Shown piece by piece: positions 26,683-38,859 of a stretch of DNA of 64,000 bases (positions are counted from its first letter, which is position 1; every line of letters begins with the position of its first letter). The stretch lies in NCBI GenBank assembly GCA_000231825.2, contig JH720297.1, forward strand, positions 1,441,617-1,505,616, in the 5' to 3' direction. The notes under the pieces were generated by a model. It was not told the origin of the DNA. It was given only the letters and a program-made list of their open reading frames with translations, and made no database searches. This DNA is from Tetrahymena elliotti 4EA. Lineage: Eukaryota; Ciliophora; Oligohymenophorea; Hymenostomatida; Tetrahymenidae. The position numbers were made by a program, and so were the translations under genes.

Positions 26683-27702
26683 TTAGTTAAAATTCATCTA
26701 ATTCAAATTTAATTTAAGCTTTTTTACTTCTTTTTTATATGAAATCAAAAGTCAATATTCTTAAATTTTCTTTTGTATTCTTTTTTAGATGAATATTTTT
26801 AATACATTGATTTTATCTAAGATATCATTATTGCTTATATTATTATCATCATCTACTTAGCATTCAATATATCCTGCATTCAAACGAATTATACATTTTG
26901 TTTTTTGTTATCAATTTATATATACTTTCATATTATTTATTATTAACATTAAAAAATACATGTTTATTCATATGAATGTTTTCTTTGTATCTTCATCTTT
27001 TTACAGAATTAAATTCTTATCTAGGGCTATAAATTCACTCTCTTTCGTATATATTATCATTTAAATCGGAAAAATATTTTAAAACTAAATTTTTAAATTA
27101 AATTAGAACTCTAAAATTCAAAAATTACAATTCTTAAATCAACTTCAACAATATTTATTCACCATTTCATTCTTTTATTTTTAAAATTTAATTTAATCTC
27201 TAGATAGTTTATTAAAAATAAAGATAAATAAGATATCTTAATAGTTTTTCCATGTTAAATTTGAATAAAAACTTAAGGAAGGGATGCCAGATGAAATCAA
27301 TTGATTAATTACCATTTATAGCTGATAATCTACCATCTATTTAACAAAATAAAGTTTCAACAATTTTATCAACAGTTTTTTGAATAAAATTTTAAAGCAT
27401 ATAAAATAATTAAATATAATTTAACAAAGATAAATTAATTTAATTTTTTTATAATTTATTCAAAAATAGAATTGGTATTGATTACTTGATTGATATTATT
27501 ATTTTGGATATTTAAATTAAATAAACATTACTTCTCATCAAAATTTTGATTGTATCTTTTTGGTTTATTTGCTATCAGTAAATAAAATTTGATTATTTTA
27601 ATTTCATTTTAAGTATTTATTACGATTTCAAAAGTACATTATTATATAAGGCGAAATAAGCAATTAATTGCAAATCTACTTTAAAAATAATTATATTTAT
27701 CA
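26683..27702. other. Divergent intergenic region (uS15m / PPOX-like)
   Basis: About 1 kb shared upstream region of two divergently transcribed genes whose products both belong to mitochondrial functions (translation, haem synthesis). Only AT-rich DNA is seen; I found no recognisable operator or repeat. Confidence 0.45.
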
Positions 27703-29688
27703 ATGAGCCAAATAGTACCTAAAATAGCTATTCTTGGAGGTGGAATTTCAGGATTGTCTTAGTCCTATTATTTGCATAAAATGTTGAAAAAATGTGATGT
27801 TAAAATTTTTGAGGCATCTGATAGAGTAAGTGGTGCTTTTTAAACTAAAAGTGAGGACGGATTCTTTTTTGAATAAGGGCCTAGATCAATTAGAAATGGA
27901 AATACAATTTTCGAAGTTCTCAAAATATGCGAAGACATTGGAGCTTTAGATCTCAGTAAACAAAATACAAATCCTTTTGATTAATTTTTAAGAATAATCA
28001 ATTTATTTGTTAATAATTAGTTGTCCCAAGTGATAATTTTGATAATGCATATGTCTACTATGAAGGAAAGCTGAGATAACTTCCTAGAAAGATGGCTGCT
28101 GGGCCTTTAATTAAGTTTATTTAAGATAATCCTAAAATTATTTCATCTGCATTTAAAATAAATCGTGCAAAATCATCAAGTTACAAGTAAAAAAATTAAC
28201 TTAAAATTAAATCTTTTTAATAAAAAGAAAATTCTATCTTACCCTAAAATCAATCTTAAAAATATTAAAATTTTTAAAATAATTTAGGGGAGATTGCAAT
28301 ATGGAATAATTCGTTCAAAATAAGCTTAGATTTGCTGGCTTTTAATTTACTGGGTTATCAGACTTTATCAATACTCATTTCGTTAATTCATTTGCAAAAG
28401 GTTAATCATTAGTTACAAATCAATATAAATCATAGTAGTTAAATACATTTATGAATTTTTTAATTACAATATTTTAGGAGTTTATAGAGCAGAATCTTCA
28501 GATCTTTCATCAGAATTATGTCTTAAAAAAATACACATTAAGGATTTTGTTCATGATTATGTAGACCCATCAGAATTCAAGCACCCAAAATATTCAGATA
28601 ACTTAAAAGAGTTCATTTAAAATAAAATTAAAAAAAGTAAAAATAAAATAGAAAAATAAATTTTGAAATTCAAAATAATAAATAATTTAGGTGGATCTAT
28701 TAACTTTTAGGGAGGTATTTAGACTTTCCCTTCAGAAATTGCTAAGTATTTAGAAAAAAAGACATCAACACACATTGAACTAAATTCTCCTGTTTAACAA
28801 CTTATTTTTAGAGACAAAAAAATTCTTGTAAATTAATTAGATTATGTTCAATTCAATTTTTTATAATTTTAATAATAAAAAAAGATATAAAGTGGTAACA
28901 ATAACAAAGTAGAAGAATTTGACTATGTTATTTCTACTTTGAATGCTCCATAAATAAAATCAATTCTTGATAACTCTGAAGGAAACTAGCCAAGAGTAAA
29001 TTAAAATATTTATATAAATGTAATGTCAAAAAAAAAAATTATAATAATCAATAAATAAGATTAATCAATTAAAGACAGATTTAAGTTCTATCAAGTTTTT
29101 GCCTATGGTTTCTATTAATTTAGGATACAATAAATAAGTCATTCCAAAAGATGTAATAATATTATATCAAATAAACAAAATAAATCTAAATTATATTTTT
29201 TTTATCTTAGCTATACTCATTTGGTTATCTTATACCATCAATATCAGATAAAGGCTTGATTGGTGTTGTGTTTGATAGTTGTTCTTATCCTACATTAGGT
29301 CCTAAAGATACCTCAAGAATTTCACTTATGTTTGGCAATAAAATAGATATTAATTCCCCTCCTGAAGTTTTTATTAAAGAAGGTCTTAAAGAATTAGGAG
29401 AATAAACTGGTATCACAGAAAAACCTGATAAAATTAACTTCTATAAATGGGAACCAAGTTTCCCTGAATACAATGTTAATCATTATTACAAATCACTTAG
29501 AATGTTAGAAACTGCAAAGCACATCCACTCCAATTTCTAAGTACATTTTTTTTTAATTGACAAACATTTTTATTTTAATGTTTATTTAATAGCTTCATGG
29601 AAGATATTTGTTCACTGCAGCTATTCCAGAATTAGTTTTGCTTTCTAAATGTTTTGCAACTCAAATAAATACTCGTTTAAATAAATGA
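27703..29688 (+). CDS. Protoporphyrinogen-oxidase-like FAD flavoprotein
   Basis: ATG at 27703, TGA at 29686-29688, with several short introns. Exon 1 is 27703-27955 and exon 2 starts at 28021 (GTAAAC...ATTAG, frame kept); exon 3 starts at 28288. The dinucleotide-binding motif KIAILGGGISGLSQSYYLHK is followed by FEASDRVSGAF and FFEQGPRSIRNGN, the canonical PPOX N-terminus. Later GVYRAESSDLS (family GVYAGDxxxLS), GGSINFQGGIQTFPSEIAKYL, DYVISTLNAPQIKSIL, FGYLIPSISDKGLIGVVFDS and FPEYNVNHYYKSL also match. Reaction expected: oxidation of protoporphyrinogen IX to protoporphyrin IX at the mitochondrial inner membrane, the penultimate step of haem synthesis. Odd: the terminal exon (LHGRYLFTAAIPELVLLSKC) lacks the usual GNSYxGVGVxDCI FAD-contacting end, so the C-terminus is divergent or rearranged. 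Some internal introns are approximate. Confidence 0.85.
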
Positions 29689-30322
29689 AATTGATTTAAA
29701 TTTAATATTCTTCATAATCTTTTAGTTAGTATTAGTATTTATAAATAATAAAAACAAATGAATTATATCTTTATATTTTAAAGTGATCATGTCCTCTGGT
29801 TCTATTGTTTATGCTTTCTATCATATCAATCTGTTTTATTTTTTTACCCTTTTTAGAAAGAAAGACATTTGTTCACTTAGCTATTCAAGTATTAGTCAAA
29901 TAAATGAAAATAATGTATCTTGGTACTCTTTTAATTTGTTAATAAATTAGTTTAAATAACAAATAAAAATGAAAAGAAGATGTGAACTTTTATAATTATT
30001 TTAGACATTTGCATGTTTTCTTTGCTCTTTACTTGATATTATATTTTAACCTATTTTTAAATTTCTTTTAAAGAGCAAAAATAATTTATTTATTTTAAAT
30101 TAACATAAAATATTTATAAAAAATTAAATGATTCATTATTATTTTTGTTGCATTTTTTAGTGTAAACAATTTTTAAAAACATCAAATTGATTTTAAAAAT
30201 CTTAATTAATTTGTGAATAAAAAATATTTGAAAATTAATTAATGCTGATAAATATTATTAAGATAAATTACATATTTTTTAGTTTTAGAGTTAATTGATA
30301 TAAAGAAATACTAATCAATAAG
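29689..30322. other. Intergenic with decayed copy of the PPOX last exon
   Basis: At about 29855-29915 the words AGACATTTGTTCACTTAGCT and ATTCAAGTATTAGTC, then CAAATAAATGAAA, recall AGATATTTGTTCACTGCAGC, ATTCCAGAATTAGTT and TAAATAAATGAAA of the PPOX-like terminal exon (29594-29690). The copy has substitutions and a deletion in the middle and is not open. The rest is AT-rich spacer before the next gene. Confidence 0.5.
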
Positions 30323-31389
30323 ATGCATTACAATAGAAATAAGTACCTTAAAATGGAGGAGATCCAATAAGAAATGTTTTATTTTATTTGTTTTTAGAGC
30401 TAAATCTGATTAATTATTTATTAGAAAGGAAATGAAAGAAGTAGAATTTTAAAATAAATTGAATCGACACAAAACAAGACAAAGTATTATAGCTGATTGT
30501 TTGCAGTATTTTAGTTTTATTTCACAATCAAATGATTGAAGAAAACAATAAATTATTTTATTGATAAGAAAATTGAAGCAGCAAAATGATCTTACAGATG
30601 ATGAAAGATAGGACAACAAAAGGTAACTAATTCAATTAAAAAAATATTATTTTGATAGGTTTTTTATTTTGGTAAGATTTGAAGATTTGGAAGGATAGGT
30701 TTAATAAGAAATAAAGAAGGCGCTAGATGATTATGATAGAAGGTAGAAAGTAATTGCATCTTATGAGAATAATTATTTATTTATTTGCTTTATATTTTAA
30801 AAATTAAGGAGCTTAATCAGATATCAAGCTGAAAGAAATGTTAGAGAATAAGTATTATGTGTAAGAGATTACTTCAGAAAAGCGGGATTAATTGAATAAA
30901 ATAAAAGGGAGTTATAAAGCAACTAAGCACAGTTTGTTTCGCCTATTTTCAATTAAAAAAAGCTTGATTTGGCAACAGAAATATCATCAAAAAGATAATC
31001 TATTTAAAACGAAATTGTAAAATAAGCATTCTATATTCTAAAAATAGCCTTTTATAAATAAATATTGATAGAAATAACTAAGAATGTAAAGAGATGAAGC
31101 CAAAACAAATATATCAAGGATCAGATAAGAGTCAACATTATCAGCTAAAAACCCTGTATTTATTTAAAGCTATTTAACTAAATTTTATCTAAAGTATTTT
31201 TTATCAAAAAAGCTTTACGATATCAGAACTGAAGAAAATATTTCTTTAAATTTTTCAAAAGAATCTTTAACCAATAACAGATAATAATAAATGTCCTCTT
31301 TGATCAGCTAAAGTAGATTTTAAAATTTTAGTCAAAATTTTTCTAACAACTACAGCAAAATATTGTCTAATAAAAATTTATATAATTGA
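30323..31389 (+). CDS. Unrecognised Gln-rich, helical protein
   Basis: ATG at 30323 (MHYNRNKYLKMEEIQQE), proposed TGA at 31387-31389. A very short intron, 30376-30397, joins QQEI to AKSDQLFIRKEMKEVEFQ in frame. Further exons read as KQQNDLTDDERQDNKR, DLEGQVQQEIKKALDDYDRR, YQAERNVREQVLCVRDYFRK and AGLIEQNKRELQSNQAQFVS, and the last exon ends in SSLISQSRFQNFSQNFSNN. The character is basic, Gln/Arg/Lys-rich and helical. Coding potential is supported by long TGA-free stretches with charged-residue periodicity on the plus strand only. Exon boundaries in 30.5-31.1 kb are approximate and a shorter product ending at 31095 is possible. No family recognised. Confidence 0.5.
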
Positions 31390-32251
31390 ATTGTTTCAAC
31401 ATTTTATCTAAATTTTTAACCTATCCAAAAGTAAAAAATATCTATTTTCGAGGCTAATTGATATATTTTAATATTCAATTAAATTGTATATCAAAATTAT
31501 ATTAATTAACTATTATTTTTTTAATTTCTCTCTACTTTAATAATTAATATTTCAAAATTTCGCTTCATCCTTTCATATTTTACTTTTTCATTAAGTTTAA
31601 TTTTATTTTAAAATAAATTAAAAAATTAAAAATTCAACTAAATATTGCTTTTTGATGCATACCATCTCTCTTAATTTTAATGCATACCATCTCTCTTAAT
31701 TTTGATACATACCATCTCTCATAATTTTGAGTTAATTAGGTTAATTGTGTAAAGTTATTCAACATCTAAATAAAAGTTAAAAGAAAATTAAAAATTTTAT
31801 TTCACTTTTTTTTGACTTTCATTTTCACTAAAAAAAGTTCATTCATTTTATTGCTTTAAAAAAATTAATATTTTTACAAAAATATGGTAAATTTGAACAA
31901 GAATAGAATTTTAAGGGTTTTTTTATTCAAGTTTTATTTAAGATTTAGCTTTTGCTTTGTTATATTGGTGAGTCAATCAATAATTATTTTAAAATAAAGT
32001 TGAATTTGATGAATTTTTTTTAAATCACTTAAATTCAAAAAATGTGATTGTTATATATTGATTGTATCATAAATTTATTAGTGGATTTTATTTAATTTAT
32101 CTAAATAAATATCGCTGGTTTTATATTATCTTTTAGGCATTTATTTCACAAATAATTAATAAATAAAAGCTTTGTAAAATCAATATTAAATTGCTTTGAA
32201 ATTGTAAATTTAATTAATATTTGAAAATCAACTATTTATTACAAGCGAAAC
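31390..32251. other. Intergenic, AT-rich, with a 3-copy minisatellite
   Basis: Upstream region of the CEP164-like gene. Apart from the 25-bp repeat listed separately, only A/T tracts are seen. Confidence 0.45.
31655..31729. repeat. Three tandem 25-bp repeats
   Basis: 31655-31679, 31680-31704 and 31705-31729 share the unit ATGCATACCATCTCTCTTAA plus TTTTA/G. Copies 1 and 2 differ at one base; copy 3 has ATACAT and CATAA variants. Intergenic; period exact. Confidence 0.95.
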
Positions 32252-35157
32252 ATGAATAAGTATGGATAACATATGGGCTTAAGCTTGGCCTAGTAGAAGT
32301 AGATGATGTAGCTATAAAATCAGTAAATGTAAATGATGGATTAGTAATAATGGTATGAAAATTAAGATGAATAAGTTATTGATATTGATTTAGATTAAAT
32401 TACTAACTCGATGATTATGCAAGAAGACATAGATGAAAATTATGAGCCAACACAAGATGGTAATAAAGATATTATATATTAGAGATGAAGAACTAAAGCT
32501 GAATTGAATTTATTTTTATTTGGATTACTATTTATTTTGTGATTTCTTATTTTTAGAATGATTTTATTTAAATTATATTTAGAGGTTATTGAATATGCTA
32601 AATACTTGGGAATGGATTTAGTATAGGATAGAGATTTGTTTTATATTGCAAGGGAAGGTTTAAAGGCTCCTTTGCCTGAGCCTTGGAGACCTGTAAAGCA
32701 TCCTACTGGGGAGATATTTTATTTAAATTTGGAGACAAGAGAAGCTCAAATTGATCATCCTTGTGACTCTTATTATTAGGAGTTATTTAGAAAAGAGAAA
32801 GAAAAAAAGATGATGAGATAGGCAGAGCAAAAAATAAAACAAATTAGAGGTAATGTAAATAATGAAGATGAGTATAGTTCAATTGGGAAATCACAATAAA
32901 AAAAGGGTTTACCTGCTGTTTTGCCAAAGCATGATATATTTTCTAAAAAAAATGATCCTTTGATAAAAATTACATAAGAGAAAAAAATTAACGAATATAG
33001 AACTCAGTAAAAATAAAAGCTTTAAGAAAGGAAGAAGGAAATAGATGAAATTTACAAAAAGAAATTCAAATAACTTGAAGAATAGCATCAGTAGAAATTA
33101 GAATAAGTTAAGGAAGATTATGAGCACAAAAAGTAAGAAGAGGAACAAGAGTTATAAAAGTAGCTAGATGATTTCAAAAATGATGATGACTCGGGCTTTA
33201 AAGAAGAAATTGAAAGATATGAAAATGAAATACGTGAAGAATTAAAAAAAACTAATAAAACAAGAATTGATGCTGAAAAAAAAGATTACGAAATGAGGTA
33301 ATTTTGTTTTATTTTAAATGGTATTACAAATTTTTCATTTTTTTTAAGGCTTTAAAACTACAAACAAACAATTCATTAGTAGTATGAAGAGCTTTTGTAG
33401 AAAAAGAAAGATGAAATTAAGCAAGATTATGATAGAAAATTCAAAGATTTAGAAAAGGAAGAGCAAGGTCTTAAGAACGATTCTAGATTTATTGAATTTA
33501 ATGAGCATGAAGAGCTAGAAAATTTGAAATAAAAATTTTTACTTGAATAAGAAGAAAAATTCAATCGTGATAAGGAAAATGTAAAGAGAAAGTATTAAGA
33601 ATAATTAAGACAGTTCAAAGAAAAGGAGATGGAAAAGCATTAAAAGAGGCTAGATGAACTTTATTCAAGTGTGCAAAAAGAAACTAAATTAAAATAAGAT
33701 TTTAATGAAGAAGCATACAAAAAAGAGTTAGAAGAGGAGTTGCAAGAAAAATTAAAGGTAGATTAAAATTATGTGAAGATTTATATCAAATTACTTTTTA
33801 ATTCAAACAAAGGGATTGTAAAGTGAGGTTGAAAATAAATTTGAGCTTGAAAAACTAAACATTCTTCAAAAGCTTAAAGAGTATGAAAATTAAAAGAAGC
33901 AAGAATTTGAAAAGAAATTGGAATCAGAAATAAAATAAATTGAGATGTAATGGTAGAGAGAAAAAGAAAAGAAAGAATAAGAATTAGAAATTGAAAAAAA
34001 TAAAATAGAATAAAAAGCTTTAGAGGAGTATTTAACATTCAAAGCCAATTTTGAAAAATAAATTCAAAATGAAGAAAAGGTAAAAATGTTTATTTTTAGA
34101 AAGAATTTTAATAATTATATTTAAATAGAAAATTCGAGATTTGTTCAATTCAGAGTAGCAGATGAGAATGGAGAAAGAAAAAATCTCTTAGGAAATTATA
34201 ATCAAGCTATAAAATGAACTTAATATTTTGGTAAATTAAATATTCAATTCATATGGTTGTTAATAATTAAAAATAGTCTGAAGAATGTAAGAAAATATAG
34301 AGGGAAAATGAAGAAATTAAACAATAATAGAAGTAAGTTAAAGAAAATATAGATTAAAAAAAGAAACTGATTGAATATACAGAAAAAGAGAAGCAGCTTA
34401 TAGATGAGATCTAAGATAAAGATAAAATTATCTCCTAGCTTAAATAATAGATTGATGAATTAGATGAACAAGAAATTAATTTGGATAAGGAAGAAGCCTT
34501 AAATTTTTACAAAACAAGTAACAATAAAGGTAAAAATAATACTAACTAGAAGCTAAATTTAAAAGATCTTGATGGCTATTCTTCAGATGGATCTGAAGCA
34601 GTAAACTTTGAAGATAATAAGCCATTAAAAACAGCTCTGAAATAAGTTTCACATGAAATAGATAAAGAAAAATATAAGCTTTTAAGTGAAAAAATGTAAA
34701 TTTAAAATGATCTACAAACTTTGTAAAAAGAGTACAACTAAAACATAGATAACTTTGAAAAGTAATCAAATTATTTGATTTTCTTTTTGATTTTTTAAAT
34801 TTAACTTTTGAAATAATTTAGAAAAGCTTTTTTGATGAACATTAAAGGAGTTCTTGAATCTAAACTTTAGGAGGTAGAAAAGAAGCTTAAGCGTTTAGTG
34901 TAATTAAATACTATTCAATTTAATTTTTATAAATTATTTATTAAAAATTTAGAAAGGTTAATGGCTTGATTGGTAAAAACTCAGAAGGTGAAGCTTAAAA
35001 TTATTTAAAAATTTAAGTTATAGAATCAGATATATAAATAAAAAACTAAATTAAATAAAATGACTAAGTAGACAATAACAAAAATACTAATGACATGAGT
35101 AGCAAATTTCTTTAAGATTACAACAATTTTTTGAGTAAATACAATTCTAAATCATGA
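32252..35157 (+). CDS. CEP164-like: CEP164-like basal-body (distal appendage) protein with WW domain and coiled coil
   Basis: Eight exons that keep frame throughout: 32252-32459, 32583-33297, 33349-33757, 33813-34079, 34129-34230, 34277-34761, 34822-34899, 34953-35157; 822 residues. After a Gln/Met-rich start comes EDIDENYEPTQDEVIEYAKY, then LGMDLVQDRDLFYIAREGLK, APLPEPWRPVKHPTGEIFYL and DHPCDSYYQELFRKEKEKK. These match the start of CEP164 (acidic leader, EYA-x-IG, LxWLAREG, APLP-x-W WW domain ending DHPCDE-x-Y). In the WW domain the first Trp is kept (EPWRP); the second position is Ile (AQIDHP) rather than Trp. The remainder is a long Glu/Lys/Gln coiled coil. CEP164 sits on distal appendages of centrioles/basal bodies and supports membrane docking in ciliogenesis, apt for a ciliate. 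Human CEP164 is longer (1460). Confidence 0.85.
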
Positions 35158-35984
35158 AAAACTATTTTATACTTATTATTTTTGTTCAAAGTTTGTCTTA
35201 AAATTTTATTTTCAAAATTAATTTCAGATTATTTGATTGTTTAATTTAATTCAAAAATTGTTCTTGCTTTTAAAATTTTTATTAAATATTTAATTAATTT
35301 TTAAATAATTTTTAAGTTCTTTTTAATATTCACATAAACTTATTGCTGGAATTTTACTGAATCTATCTATCTAAATTAAAATTATCTAAAATACTCAATA
35401 CTGTATTGTCAAAAACATATTACATTTATTAGTATCAGATTTATTCAAATCATAATTTTTTTTACCATTTTTATAATGCTAAATTAAGAAAATTATTTAT
35501 TCATTCATTAAAAAACTACTTAAATAAAATAAAAGAATTTGATTGAATCATTTTATATTTTGAACAATAAAATTTTATTTTCTTTGAGAAAAGTTTTTAG
35601 AAGAAGAATGATTTTATGAAGATAATCTTATTGGGGATTAGTATGAATTTTTGAAATTAAAATTTGTCTTTTTAAACAATATTTTTTTCCATAATAAAAA
35701 CAAAAACTCAATAAAAATTTATGACATATGATAATTACTGAACTTTTAAAAATATGTAATACTTGTCATTCCATAAGAAAGTAATAATAACTTCAACATC
35801 AAAAAGCACATTATAATTTAACTAACCTTTTTGCTTTTCTTAATTTTGATTTTAATTGTTCTCTGCTTACTTTACCTTCTTTTAAACTTTTCAAACTTTT
35901 AAATTATAAAAATGAAAATAGTAAAAAGAGAGAATAAAAAAGAATGAGAAAAATGTTAAAATTTGAAAGCTATTAATAAAAATC
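35158..35984. other. Intergenic, AT-rich
   Basis: 3' flank of the CEP164-like gene and left edge of the inverted repeat array. No coding signal or other motif seen. Confidence 0.45.
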
Positions 35985-37010
35985 AATGAGCCAAACAAAT
36001 ATCGAGTAAGCCAAGCCAAATCAGTCAGTCCATCAATCACTGATAAATCAAAGATTCATACATAATTAATTGAAACACTATTTTTACCTTAAGACAATTT
36101 TCAACGTTTAGAGTTGGGAGCATTTTGCTAACTCAGATACTAATCCATATGTTTCTATTTCACATTTATTATTAAAAACCCTTTTAAAAAATTGTAAAAA
36201 TAGTATTCAAAAAAGAAATCTTAAAAAGAATGAGAAAAAACAATTATAATCATAAAAGAAAAAATAAATATTAATAAATGTTAGCTAACCAACCCAACCC
36301 AAATTAGAATGTCAGTTAGTTACTCTTAAATTAAGGTATTATTTTTTCAAAAATGAATAATTTATCTTTACCATAACCCAAAAATCAAATTTTAGAGATT
36401 AGAGCATTTTACTAACTCAGAACAAAACTTTTATGAGTTCATTTCAGTAATATTAAACATGCTTTTAAAAAATTAAAAAAATAAGTATCAAAAAAGAAAT
36501 AATAAAAAGGATGAGAAAAATATGAAAATTTGAAAAAAATCTCAAAAAAACAAATAAAATTTATTGAGCTAAACAAATAGCAAGCCAACCAACCAAAATT
36601 TATCTGTCGTTCATAAATTAAAGATTTTATTTATTTATCCAGCCAGATAAGCCAAATCTATATAAAAACATCATTTTTACTCAAGACTAATAATCAAACT
36701 TTACAGATTAGAACAACTTGTTAGCTTTGATCCTAATTCTTGCACACTCATTTCACCAAAATATTTGTCACTTTTAAAAAATTAAAAAAATAAATTTTGG
36801 ATAAAGAAATATTTAAAAAATGACAAAAACTAAAAACTTGTATAGATTCTGAAAAAAATAAATAAAGATTTTAATGAGCTAAATAAATATCAAGTAAACA
36901 AAAATTAGTCAATCAATTATGATCTTTATGTAAAGTATATAATTAGTATTGAAACAATATTTTACTAGAATTCAAAAGTAAAAGTTTAGAGATTGGATTA
37001 TTGAAAAGAG
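35985..37010 (+). repeat. Decayed inverted copies (3-4) of the 260-310 bp array unit
   Basis: The same unit as at 17.8-21.0 kb, in the opposite orientation. Cores lie at about 36085-36190, 36360-36475, 36690-36790, with a fragment at 36960-37005. The plus strand shows GAGCATTTTGCTAACTCAGA and TTAGAGATTAGAGCATTTTA, plus the spacer words AATGAGCCAAACAAATATC and TTTTAAAAAATT. In the first core the peptide frame reads EHFANSDTNPYVSIS, in the second LEHFTNSEQNFYEFIS, in the third LEQLVSFDPNSCTLIS. These are more diverged than the main array. Confidence 0.8.
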
Positions 37011-37905
37011 ATATTAATAATTTTACCTCAAACTAATATGGAGATGTAAGCATGAAGTTAAGTCAGAGCTTATTAACTTTAAATAGATAATTATTAAAAT
37101 ATATTTGTATCTCTAAATAAATTTAAGTACATGACTGAGATTCGTAAAATATTTTCCATTCTGCATCAACATTTATTAATTTTTTTAAAATTTATTTAGA
37201 TCTTTAATTGTTTATTAATTAATTGATAATTAATCTTAGAAAATTAATTTGTTTTTTTCTCCAAAATTTTGTAAAATATGTTAAAAAATGGGTTAAATTT
37301 TATCATTTCTAAATAAAATTTAATTAAAAATAATTTTTATCAAGGAACTCAAGCTCATTTAAATTTTTTTAATTTTATTGAATTTGAAAAACTTATCAAA
37401 GAATACAGTTTTTTAAAATTAAATTCTGTACTTTTCTTTTAAATTTACATCTTTTTATTAAACTAATCTTTTAATATGATTTTTTATGTTTTTTAAAACA
37501 TTTAGATTTTTTCATAAAAAAAATTAGAATTTTTTATTAAATTGAAATGGCATGTTCGAGTAATATTCAGATTTATTTTTTTATTGCTTGTTAAATGCCA
37601 AAATCATATTTTTTATCATTATTATTTTTAATTGGCTGTTCACAAAGAAAAGTAGTAACTAGCAATAAGAATAATAAATGACGAAAAGGAGGTTTGATAC
37701 AAAAGATTATATAAAATAAACTTTATCTTATTTATAAATAAGTATTATGTGTGTAACATTTTGATTGTAATTATTTTAACTAAAGTACTATTTAATTACA
37801 AATATGTGCGCATTATTGTTTAGGTATACTAAATTAAAAGTTGGATTTAATAAAATTGTATGATTTTTAAATTAAAAGCTAAAAATAATTTAAAAAAGAA
37901 GTAGA
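37011..37905. other. Intergenic, AT-rich; upstream of EamA transporter
   Basis: A/T tracts only. The 50 bases before the ATG at 37906 are A-rich, typical of ciliate leaders. No other feature seen. Confidence 0.45.
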
Positions 37906-38859
37906 ATGAGTGTAGGTGATTTAATAATCTAAAAGTGTTAGTCATTTGAAAATGGTAATAAGAGAAGAACAGCAATTATTTATGCTCTTACAAGCTAGTT
38001 CTTTTTCATCACAATGTATACTTGTGTAGGCATTTTGAGAACATCTTATTCAATGTATTAAGTTATACTAGGTAGATGCGTAATTGGATATTTGATTACA
38101 TTAAGCTAATGTAAATCTTTCAACATTAAAATATTTTACAGCAATAAGATTGTATTTAGACTGCTAGTAATATCTGGTATCTTAGTTGCTGTAAAAACAG
38201 TTTGCTTATTTATGAGTTATAAATATCTAAATATATCTGATGGATTTATTATATCAAATACAAATCCGATTTGGACAACATTTCTTGCAAGCTATTTTTT
38301 ACATGAAAAAATTACTTTCAGAAAGCTTTTATCTTCTTTAGTTAGCTTTTTAGGTATTATATTAGTTGTTAGGCCATCCTTCCTTTTTGAGCCTACAGAC
38401 ATAAAATCATTAAACCTTCCAAGTAATTTAGAACGTAACCAGACACTAGGCTGTGCACTGGGTCTAACTGGTAGTGTATTGATTTCATTTATAACAATTA
38501 TTATGAGAAAGCTTTAAGATTAATTTAAATGCCCTTCTGCTGCATAATTAATATATAGTTTTTATGCTACAGTAGTTGTTTCAGCTCTTTGCCTCATACA
38601 ATCTCCCACACAATTTGAGCCTAGTTTTGATTTCTTTTTTTATACATTAATCATATCAGTTTGTGGATACTTAGCTGAATTTTTCTTTTCTCGCTCTTTC
38701 GCATTTGAAGAAGCCTCAATTATTTCTCCTTTACAATATACTGAAATAGTACTCTCATTCGGAATAGACGTATTTGTATTCAATGAAAAAATATTCTTTA
38801 CTAGTATATTTGGATCAATACTAGTTGTTGTGGGTAGTTTAGCAACAATATTCTAATGA
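37906..38859 (+). CDS. EamA/DMT-superfamily transporter (SLC35-like)
   Basis: Single exon of 317 residues; ATG at 37906, TGA at 38857-38859 after ATIFQ. About ten hydrophobic helices in two repeats. The first repeat ends with the EamA signature region: YKYLNISDGFIISNTNPIWT, then TFLASYFLHEKITFRKLLSS, then LVSFLGIILVVRPSFLF. The second repeat shows FSRSFAFEEASIISPLQYTE and IVLSFGIDVFVFNEKIFFTS, ending IFGSILVVVGSLATIF. This pattern (helix, xN/QYxE/P, helix, F/Y-xxE-x-Pro-turn, GxxLIxxG) is typical of drug/metabolite transporters of the SLC35G/EamA type. Likely substrate class: nucleotide-sugar, acyl or small metabolites; not predictable. It stands alone with AT-rich flanks. Confidence 0.85.

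Noticed and set aside
31655..31729. Protein-binding operator triplet
   Set aside because: Three 25-bp repeats alone, about 520 bases from the nearest start codon, do not support a regulatory claim.
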